A stretch of DNA of 64,000 bases from Solenopsis invicta (lineage: Eukaryota; Arthropoda; Insecta; Hymenoptera; Formicidae): the NCBI RefSeq assembly GCF_016802725.1, contig NC_052676.1, positions 7,705,433 through 7,769,432 on the forward strand, written 5' to 3'. The notes beneath the pieces are model-generated. The model had not been told where the DNA came from. It saw only the letters and a program-made list of their open reading frames with translations, and did no database searches. Positions 1-10,400 of this stretch are shown here, in pieces. A program made the position numbers and the translations under genes. Position 1 is the stretch's first letter, and each line of letters begins with the position of its first letter.

Positions 1-420
1 GTTAAAGTTAATGAAATTAAAAAGTTAATAATTAAAGTTGATTAATTTTAAATAAGTTAAGTTTCAACTAGTTATTTTAAAAATTCGTAAACTGTAACTT
101 ATAAAATTTTTTTCTAAGCTGAAAATTTTCTTATGTAACAAAAAATACATTCCCATATAAAAAAAATCAATATTTCTTTGTTCTTTTACATATAACTTTA
201 TTTATAAAGAGAACATTTAATTTATTTGATAATTCATAGTGCAATTGTTTTGTTATTTAAAGTAATTTAACTTTAACAAGTTATAATAATCTAATATAAA
301 TATTTTACAAACAATTTTTAATTTAATCTTTAAGCAACTTTCAATTAAATTAATTTTAAAAGATATTAATTTTTGCGAGAATTTAATTAAACAAAAAGTA
401 TTAACTTACTCAATCTTGAT
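1..420. repeat. AT-rich dispersed repeat built from TTAA/AGTTAA words
   Basis: The stretch is made of recurring words such as AGTTAAAAAGTTAA, CTAGTTATTTT and AATTTTAAATAA. The same mixture returns near 5246-5640, 6780-7290 and twice near 33107-33790, so it is a dispersed family and not simple low complexity. No coding frame is visible. The element edges cannot be set from one copy. Confidence 0.5.
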
Positions 421-1490
421 AATAACGCAACAAGTCTCATTAACATATTTCTATTACTAAAACGTTATAATTCATAAACATTACATATTCTCACATGAAT
501 ATGATAATAAAGCTTAATTTTTTAAATTGATCTTTGAATTCTATTTTTTTTATGAATATTATTTTTTAAATAATTTTTATATTTTGTATGTATTAAATTA
601 TATATTTAAAATACTGCTTCCCAAAAGACTCAATGTTATTTCAAACAGTTAAAAAAAAATAGGATATATACGCCGCGCGAGAATTTACGCCACAGAAATC
701 AAGAAAAATAAAAGAAGTATGAATAATTTACATGCAACCATTTTGTTATATCATATTAGTATTGTGTTGTAATTTCAACATGGAAACTTTTTTAAAATAT
801 TTATTTCATATTGAGGACACATTTTTTTTCAAGCGTTGCAAAACTTTTCAAAGCATTAAAAGTGTTTTTTTTTATGAAACGTTTAATAAAGAGAATTTAA
901 CTCATTATTTATAACGTTTTCAAAAACATTTTTCGAAACGTTTTAAAAATATTTTGAACAACGCTATTTGCTACTTAGGATAATTCATTTTCCTTAAATA
1001 ACTTTTGATAAAAATTAAGTTTTACTTATGTGCAACATAGATGTATATATCAGAGTTATTCTATATGATAAAAAATTTGAAAAAAAACAGCCATATTGAT
1101 CATAAAATTAATCGCAAAATTTAATTAAATTCTTACTTATGTAAAGATCGGAGAATCTCCTTATTGTGGCAAGCCAAAAAAAGTCAGAAACGTACAAATT
1201 TAAAGGATTGACGTAAAAAGTAATATCTCTTTGTAAGTTGACTGACTAAGATAAAGTTTCTTGTCAAAAAGTTACTAAAACAAAGTTTCCTAAATTGTCG
1301 AGAACAGTCAGGATTTATAACTGATGGTGAAATCGAGTTTCAAGTGCCACGCTGGCGCGTCTGCATGCGTCCTCCAGTTTGTTTCCGCCGATGATTAAAT
1401 GTTAAATATAGAGCCCGATCGCAAGTTTTTCATCACGCTAACGTCACAAAATGTCGTGCGTTTAATTCACGATTAATTGACATGTTACAG

Positions 1491-1712
1491 TTGCTGATGT
1501 TCGCGACCGTGGGTGCGTTTATGCACGTCGTGGCCGGAAGCCTGATTGTCCACAATTGGCGCCAGATTAACGGTCCTTATTATTACGTGCACAACAATGA
1601 AATCCATCCCAGCAAGATGTACATGGACATGCTTATATCAGCGGCCGTATTTACATTCGTGAACGCAGCCGTATTTATCACGGAAAGTATCGCCATTATA
1701 AGATACTCGTGA
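1491..1712 (+). CDS. Last exon of a small four-helix membrane protein (paralogue 1, 5' end outside window)
   Basis: An acceptor (TTACAG) ends at 1490 and the frame is open in phase 0 to TGA at 1710-1712. The 73 encoded residues hold two hydrophobic helices (starting LLMFATVGAFMHVVAGSL and MLISAAVFTFVNAAVF) separated by a polar loop rich in Tyr and Asn. The chain stops within a few residues of the second helix, so this protein has almost no C-terminal tail. The arrangement matches the exon carrying helices 3 and 4 in genes A and B downstream, so I read it as the first of three tandem paralogues. The topology recalls small insect four-helix junction proteins such as Snakeskin, but I see no motif that proves that relation. 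Earlier exons were looked for in 1-1480 and not found. Confidence 0.6.
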   Translation: MLMFATVGAFMHVVAGSLIVHNWRQINGPYYYVHNNEIHPSKMYMDMLISAAVFTFVNAAVFITESIAIIRYS

Positions 1713-3141
1713 ATACGTGCGTTTTCGCAGGAAAGTCCGTTGATCCAAACGAGTTGAAGAACTCGCAGGTATCACCAAAGCTCTATGGATAGTTCGTTTA
1801 AGAAAAAGCAGGAAGAAATATACGAAAGATCTTAATCTTTTAATGTTTATCGTAAGCAGTTTTACTAAACTCTTTGTAATTTACGTTGACGACTATTATG
1901 AATTGAGAGATTTAAGAAATTGAAAATAGAAAGATTGCATTTATCGATTGAATCGTCATAATTTTTTTAATAGCACCTCTTTCGAGGAAAGATGGTGAGT
2001 TGAACTGTACAATCTTTTAAAAGTATTAATTTTGTAAAATTATCGAACACAACATGCATACAAAGTCGTATTAGAAATAGTAAGAATATTATATAATATT
2101 TGTTATCACAGTAGTAGCATGTAAGGCCGTATATATGCGTGTAATTATCGTTAGAAGATTTAGTAATTAGTGGCGTTAGCATAGTTATAGTAATTGTCTA
2201 ACAACGAGACCAAACGCGAAGTTGCAATCCTCGCGCGCAACAGCCGCGATTTCCGAAATATTCTTTGCTTTGGATGAAAAAAGTATCCATTCGCGTACGA
2301 ATCCGTCCATTTTTGTACCTAAAGCGTTTACTTCTACAAAATGTTGCAATATATGTATAAGAAAACTTTAAGCTATTTGTTAAGCGGAAAAAGATCTCTT
2401 TTTGTCTATTTTCACTTATCTACTTGTCTTTATTCATCTATTTAAATAAAAATTATTTATCAAATGCAGCTGATAAATTTTAAATTCGCAGCAGCATTGA
2501 TAAAGCACATGCGAGATCTGTTCATTACGCTCTCATGCTCTATATGTGTTTTTTTTTTATCTAATGCTTGTATTTTGTATAAAAATAAAGTGAATATAAA
2601 GATGTGAAAACTAGAACACATTTATTGAATCTCATTTTATCGAAACACGGATTTTTTAGACATCCTGAATGTTACATTTCCTATGCTAGCGGTATAAAGA
2701 AATTAATACAGCCAAAAAATATAAAACGTCGATTTGTAACAGGATAGAAACGATCTTGGACGAAAGAAAAGAAATAAAGAAAATTAAATTAAATTTTAAT
2801 AAAATAGGAAAAGTGTAAATTTATGTCATATATTCTTTTTTTATAATCTTCTTGGAGCAAATAATAAGTTTTAAGATACTATGAATGTTGCGTTTCGCAT
2901 ACCGGCGATTTATAAAGAAATTGATAAAATCGGAATGCAAAATATTGATTTGTAATGAAATAAGTAAAAAAACGCTGTTGGATAAAGGAACAAATTACTA
3001 AAACGGAAAAAATATTTTGCGACTTTTTTTCTACGGCTTTGTAACTGTTGTAAGAACCTTTAATACGATTGGTTTATACAATCAGATCCGTGAGACACTA
3101 AAGATAAAAAAACCAATTGTGTTCCAACAATCGCAAAGCTG
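1713..3141. other. Intergenic AT-rich stretch, no gene seen
   Basis: Possible 3' UTR of the gene ending at 1712, followed by AT-rich DNA. A polyadenylation-type AATAAA lies near 2583. A 71-residue minus-strand frame at 1967-2182 has no splice context or recognisable content and is treated as chance. Bases 3082-3141 may belong to the broken frame described at 4160-4324. Confidence 0.4.
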
Positions 3142-3150
3142 CTTTTCCTG

Positions 3151-4150
3151 ACCTCCGTGAAGTTGGCACCCGACTTTTACGAAATCAAATTTAAAAGTGT
3201 TTCTTGTAGAATTTTGTCTGTAGATGATTGTAGTAAACATTATTTTGTTTGTAGTTAAAAAATAAATATGTTATCGGTTTTTAAAAAACAGTAAGAAATT
3301 ATTTAATAGCTACAGCTCAAATGGCATCAGATTTCAATCTGAAATCGTTTGTAGTTGTTTGTAGTTCAAGAATTTTTGTTTAAAGTTTAAAAATAAGAAC
3401 GTTATCAATTTTTAAAAAAACAGTTGGGAATTATTTTATAACTACAGCACAAATGGCATCACATTTCTATATAAAATTGTTTGTAATTGTTTGTAGTGTA
3501 AGAGTTTTCGTTCGTAGTTGATTGTAGTTTAAGAATTTTTGTTTGCAATTGAGAAATAAATATGCTATCGGTTTAAAAAAAAACAGTAAGAAATTATTTA
3601 ATAGCTATAGCTCAAATGGCATCAGATTTCAACCCGAAATCGTTTGTAGTTGTTTGTAGTATAAGAGTGAAAACTCTGATGCCATTTGAGCTGTAGCTAT
3701 TAAATAATTTACTGTTTTTTTTTAAACCGATAGCATATTTATTTTTCAATTGCAAACAAAAATTCTTAAACTACAATCAACTACGAACGAAAACTCTTAC
3801 ACTACAAACAATTTTATATAGAAATGTGATGCCATTTGTGCTGTAATTATAAAATAATTCCCAACTGTTTTTTTTTAAATTGATAACGTTCTTATTTTTA
3901 AACTTTAAACAAAAATTCTTGAACTACAAACAACTACAAACAATTTCAGATTGAAATCTGATGCCATTTGAGCTGTAGCTACTAAATAATTTCTTACTGT
4001 TTTTTAAACACCGATAACATATTTATTTTTTAACATATTTATTTTTACAAACAAAATAAAGTTTACTACAATCATCTACAGACAAAATCCTACAAGAAAC
4101 ACACTTTTAAATTTGATTTCGTAAAAGTCGGGTGTCAACTTCACGGAGGT
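3151..4150. mobile_element. Foldback inverted-repeat element, 1,000 bp, with 9-bp target duplication
   Basis: The two halves are near-perfect reverse complements: the left arm begins ACCTCCGTGAAGTTGGCACC at 3151 and the right arm ends with its complement at 4150. The arms meet near 3660, leaving almost no loop. Each arm carries three diverged copies of a unit containing CAAATGGCATCA (left near 3318, 3448 and 3613; inverted near 3677, 3828 and 3959). The element is flanked on both sides by CTTTTCCTG (3142-3150 and 4151-4159). A 9-bp duplication is typical of Mutator-like (MULE) transposons, so this is probably a non-autonomous MULE foldback. No transposase frame is present. Confidence 0.9.
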
Positions 4151-4159
4151 CTTTTCCTG

Positions 4160-4324
4160 AACGCAACCAAGCCTTGTGTTCACGATACTAAAAATTGGCC
4201 GAAGATCTCGTACAGAGAGAAAATTAACCAATAGCATCTGAACAATTCGGTCAAATTCAGCATGATTAGTCAATTCTTCCTCGGTCAGAGATTTCGATCT
4301 GATTTCTAGCATCGTGGACACCAC
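4160..4324 (-). pseudogene. Minus-strand open frame split by the foldback element
   Basis: Reading leftward from 4324 the frame is open with ordinary codon variety and reaches the target duplication with ...CVQEK. If the element and one duplication copy are removed, the frame continues past 3141 (QLCDCW...) for about 18 more residues to a TGA. The frame is acidic at first (SLTEEELTNHAEFDRIVQML) and then hydrophobic. I do not recognise the protein. It may be a broken exon or a chance frame of under 80 residues. There is no ATG context or splice site I would trust. Confidence 0.25.
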
Positions 4325-4422
4325 AAGGCTTTAGAGTAAATCCATAAATACAAACAGAAAACAAATGTACACGAAGTTAGTCATTCTACAACATGACGAT
4401 GCTTTCAATCGGAGAAACAAAA

Positions 4423-7400
4423 ATGTGCAGCATGTCCTTGCAAATGTCAAGAGGTTTCTGCTAAAACTGTTTCACGGATGCGTGCGTGTTAGCATTCGTT
4501 TTAAGTTGTAACATATTACATCATAATATTATACGTTATAATATCGCTACGTTAAATATTCGTGAATCGGAAGAGGCAAAACAGTGAGAATAAAAATGAA
4601 GCGTTTGGATCAGAAACTAATGCAGAAAGAAACCAACGTATCGATGCTAATCAAGCCGCTGAGGATATTTCAATTCGTGCGTATTGGACACCTTGTTATT
4701 TCGCTCAATTGCATTTTAATATACAAGAAAAATATCAGAATTGGAATAAACCGATAATCTCTCGCCGCGCTATAAAATTTTTTTCTGAAACAGTTCGCAG
4801 TGCTGCTAGTGTTCGCATTTACGATCTATATGATCGTTATGGACCCTATGCCACTGAGCCCTCCCTCCTGCATCTTCTTGATTGTCTTATCGGGCGTATA
4901 CGTTTTCGCCTTAGTCGTTGAGTTGATCAGCCACTTTGCTGGGGGCACCTTGCACATTATTCCGGTAATTTACAATTCCGCATTGTGCGCATTACTGTTC
5001 AGTGAAATCAGAGACACGTGAAAAAACACCGAAACTTGACGTCTTTAAAATTTTACACGTTTTTCAAGACAAAAATCATTAACGCTGATAAATTAACAAA
5101 CTGGAAAAAAGGAATAATCGTTGCACATGTTGTATGTATTATCAAATGTTAATAATAATTTTCAAGTGCTGTGTGTAAAGTATGCAAAGTGTTTTCTGGT
5201 TTCATAAAATAAAATAAATATATTATTAGTGTTGTGTAGTGATTAGTTAAAAAATTAAATAATACAGTTAAAAAGTTAAAACTTAATTTAATTTTGCTAA
5301 TTTTAAATAATTTAATTAGTTATTATTGAAACATATAAAATTCAAATTAATAATTTTTCCACTTAAGTTGAAAATTCAAGAAAAAAAAATTATAAAAGAA
5401 AAATACATTCCCTAAAAAAAAACAATATTCCTTTGTTATACATTTTATTTAAAAATTAAATATTAAAAATTTGTTTAATCTACAATATTATAATTGTGAA
5501 TAATTTATTTTAAAAATTTACAAATTTCCAATTTAATGCTTTCCAATTTAACTATTAATTTAACCTTAATGTAACTTTTAATATCTAAAATTCATTTTAT
5601 AAGCCATTAACTTTAAATTAAACTAACGAGAAATGGCAATACTGGTTAAAAGCAGTTCTTAATGCTTAACATTTTTTTCCCATCAACTTTAATTTAAAAG
5701 TATACTAATTTATTCAACCCTTATTATTAATTGAAAATAAATATTTATCTACATAATAAAATAAATCATTACAGATGCCCATCTTCTCCTTACTCGGTCT
5801 CATATTTTTCGGGGTTGCCGGAATTTTATTAATTGTAAATGTCTATGCACCAATCATGATACAAATAATAGCAATAACGCTGTGTCTACTGGCAGCATTG
5901 TTATTCTTAATTGACATCACGATAGTTCTCGTGTGAGTATCGCGACCTTAAATCCTTGAGATTAATCCGAGACGAACCAATCAAATGATATTATAATAAA
6001 AATAAACATTTCTAGATTTTGGAAAAGAAAATGCTCGGCCTGTAAATGCTATAATGGCACGGAAATTTTACCGCACAAAGACAAAGAACCAAGCGCATCA
6101 GAAATCAAAGTGAGTATTCGCGCAAAAAAGGACTACATACAGTAATAGCATTTAATTCTATGAAAGATTCACAACTCAAAGATAAACTTATTTAAAATTA
6201 ATAACAATGTTTATTAAAAGTTAAGTTCAATATTCATTAAATTAAATTAACTTTTGATAAATTAAAATAGTGAATCTTTAAATTTTGCAGTAGCGTAAAT
6301 TAGACTCGGTTCGCTGCGCGTTCACCTAGCGCGAGACGCGACCGCGCCTCTTGATCACTATTTCACATTCTAATTCATATCTCTCGAATATAAACACAGA
6401 CAACAAAGCACGATATAACAACCAGCCTGAGTGACGTCAGGGTACCCCGCGAACTGGAGGGCGTTGTGACGCCTGATCATGGTTTTCGTAAGGTCGAGTA
6501 TCCTCGACGACGAGAATATGTCGATTCTCCCACCTGTGTGCCATCAATATGCCATCTCGGGGTCGCCCAGATTCAAACGGAATCGAAAAAAGTGTCTATT
6601 GTAGAGAGTCAAGTAAGTCGGATTCGAGTGTTGAACCCAACTTTCACTAACAAATCTCTTCTATTTTATTTGAATACAAGTGTCCCTCGAATGAGTCTCT
6701 AATGCTAGAAGTACCGACGTTTTTTACTCACTAAAAGAACCAAATAAATAAATTACTATGAAGATAAAGAATATGATTAAAAACGAGGGTTGAATAAATT
6801 AATAATTTTTTAAATTAAACTAAGCGTAAAAATTAATGGCTTATAAAATTAATTTAGTTACGTTAAAACTTACATGAACAAAAACTTATTCATTGTCAGT
6901 TAAAAGTTACATTAAAATTAAATTAATTTATAAATTAAAAGTTAATTTTGAAAGGCATTGTTTAGATTAGATCAGAAAATTATAATTTTTAAAGTTAAAT
7001 TACTCAAAACAGTTATAACATGGATTATATTATCAAATAAATTTAATATATTATTTATAAATTAAGTATATACAAAATGTTAAAAAATATTTTCATGTGG
7101 AAATGTATTTTAACAAGTTAATCTCTTTTTACAATAATTTTTAACTTAGGAAAAAAGTTAACGAGTTAATGTTTGTGTTATAAAAGTAACTAGTTCAAGT
7201 TAAAAATGAAATCATTATAAATAATTTAAACATTATTAATTTTTTAGCTTTGTTATTTAACTTTTTAACTAGTTCTTACTTACACAACCCTAAATCCTTA
7301 AAAACTAATATTTAACTAGATATAAAAAACACAATTATTGAAATGCTGCAAAACCTTATTGTTTACACAAGAAAGATAATAATAAAAAACCGTCAATAAT

Positions 7401-10400
7401 GATAGCTTGGAACTTCTAGTATATAAGAAAAAAGATTTACGTAAATTCAATGTCGCATTAAGACATGGGCTGAATAAGCTATTTTGTCCAGTATGGCAAA
7501 TTTAAAAAAATTATTTTTTCAGTTAAACGTTTTTTGAAAAATATTTAAAAAATTAGAAAAATTTATACCTAAAAAAATCAAGAGATTTCTTAAAACAGAA
7601 GAACTCTAAAAAATCAATTTTTAAAATTGTAAATAAATTTCATATAATTTGGATGGACACTCGATAAGAAGTTAGAGTCACAAAATATGTAAATAATAAT
7701 AATTTTAACAATTTTGATGAGCTAAATCCTGGAAAAATTTTACCCAGATAACATCATAAATTATAAGAGTGCTCGAACTATTTCAGTCCATAAGCGCAAA
7801 ACGCAAAAGAGTTAATGTGACACTGTGTAAATTTATTTTGTGATTTGGAGAACCTCCTGCGTGTTTGTTGTCTACCGCCTTTTTAAAATTCATACGCACG
7901 TTTCTGGACGAAATCAGACTCCAAGCGCGATCACGAAGGAAACGCCGATGCAGACGTTGAGCAAATGCGAATTCTGTCAACAACAAATACCCTTCGTGCG
8001 TCCCGTCACCGAAAAGTCAGACGTACGACGTACGCAATGTTTCCAATGTACGTCACAATGGGGTTACCCCGCTATCGTGCAGTTTGTTCGCGGAGAGGAC
8101 GGCGTACCGTGCTGTTCTGGGTAACATTCTAACATTTGTATCTAAAAAATCTTTCAGAAAGTGACACGATTTTTCCCGCAGGTGCAAATGCATAACGGAT
8201 ACAGCACAGAGCAGCTCGCAACAATTACTGCAGCAACGTACAGAATCGCTAACACCAAGAGTGAAGCCGTCTTCTAACAAAACGATGGGGAGTGAGGCAA
8301 CACAGCAGGTTGCGAGTAAATCTGATATAATAAAATTGTGAATTTTTATTGTTCAGAATCACAAATCGGCGAAAAGTTGCTAGCACCAAGTTACAGTTAT
8401 ATAACTGTTAATTATATTTTCCTACTTAACAATATAAATGTTATATACATGTAGATATACGACCGTTTATGTAATACAAATAAATTGACAAAGAATAGGC
8501 TGTAACGGTCCCAGCAAGATCTTCGTGCTGAAACAATATCTTTTTATATAACTGTTATATAACAAATGTATTACATTGTTGAATAGGTAATTATTACAGT
8601 TATATAAATGTAACGGTTTGCTGGGTTACTTCAAAAAATGGAACAATTTTTTTAGTAAACACTTGTCTTTTCAACGATTTTCAGACCAATTTATTCAGAT
8701 CACTTCATTTGCAAAATTCAAATATGCATTTTATTGCACTACAAAATTTACTAAAATTTTAATAACTTCTACTAAAATTATAATAAAATTCTTCGAACTC
8801 CATATTGTTCCACAATTACCAAGATTTTGAGAAAAAAATTCTAAGAGAAAAAATTCTCTCTGTGCGACAAATGTTTTAATTGAAAGATGGAAATTATGCT
8901 TTACATATTGCGATTCAATTAATTTTAGTCAAACAAAAAGAAGAGGCAACAGAGATAAAAAAGAATGCGAAACCGACAAACGAGGATGTCGAGCGGAACT
9001 TCGTGAAAACTGAAAAACCCGAGAGAACTAGAGAAACGATTACTGAGCTCGTCAATACACAAGAAAAAAGCAACGAAGATTGTACAAAAGAAAACGAGAT
9101 CGAAAGAAGCAAAGGAGGAGGAGGAGAACGCTACACTAAAATCTATGAAAAGCTTATGCGCATGGAACAAGGAAGCATAACAGACCTGGAGGAGTCGCCA
9201 ACGCACATGCATATGTAGGCAGTATTATTTTACATAAATTGAGCTCAGCCACGCGTCTCGTGTATACATAGTCAGATTGGTTGTCGTTGCACGGTCTGAT
9301 GAAACGAATGATTCAATACACGAGAAATGAAATCGCTTTAGGAACGAAACGCCGCCGAGCAGCAGGATGAAACCTCGGGCATTGTTGCAGTTAAAGTCGA
9401 ATAAGGTGGATCCAATCAAAAATATGTAAGCAATCAAGTAAATGCAATAAATCAAACTGATAATTTTGAAAGTTCCCCAGAATTTATAATTGTTTATAAA
9501 TTTATGAGTCTCGTTGTACATCACACTTAGAGATGTAATCGAAGATCAGATCCCCGAAAGGATAGCATCGAGGACGATGCTCGATAATCAGGCTGTTCCA
9601 AAAGTATGAGACGTTTCAAGTTTTCAAATCGTGGAGAAAGTAAATTTTAAAAGATATTTTAATATTTCTCTCAATTTTCATTTCCATTCTAGAACGAGCG
9701 TCCAGCAAGGACTGACTCGCCAAATCCTGCAATTGAATATCAGCTGAACGATTCTTGTTTGTTCTGTAGGAGACAGGTGACTAGAGTGATAATACTAATC
9801 TTATTCTGAAAATCGGCAAAATTTCTCGAGTTCACCCACTTTTTACTATCTCAATTCTTTCTAGAATTTAACGCCAACTTCGGACAATTCCAGATGTTAT
9901 ACCGTCCTGAAAGACAAAAAGGGGAATTACTTCTGTGAATTTTGCGCCCCATCGAACAGTAAAAAGGTAAATGACCCGTACTATGAATTGACTAAACACA
10001 TTAACACGTAAGCGCTGTTAAAAAATTTATTATTTCGACTTGCACAGAAAGGTCCCAAACTTAGAAATTTAAAAAACAAAAAAAAACTGTAAAACTTTGG
10101 CAATAAATAGAAAATATCCTAATATATAATTAACCATTTCTTTTACTGTTAAAATTCAATCTCTAAAGATTTAATTAACTCCTGAAAATTATAATCCCTT
10201 TTTTGTCATAGCTACCAATAAAAGGAGAAAACATTTTATAGGAAAAATTTATTTCTATCAATGAGATTTATTGATTAAAAAAACATTTTGTTTAATAATA
10301 AAGCAAGAAATCTTAATCAAGCAATCTTCATTTTAAAAAATTGATTTTACTTGTTCACAGTGAATTTAAACTAGCGTTTAACAAGGTGAACTAAACTCCA

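Noticed and set aside
3301..3990. CRISPR-like spaced repeats (CAAATGGCATCA units)
   Set aside because: The units are inverted about a centre and diverged; they belong to a foldback transposon in a eukaryotic genome.
4562..4921. 119-residue plus-strand frame overlapping the gene A helix exon
   Set aside because: Its frame differs from the hydrophobic helix frame over 4801-4921 and it starts at GTG. The helix frame has splice and paralogue support.
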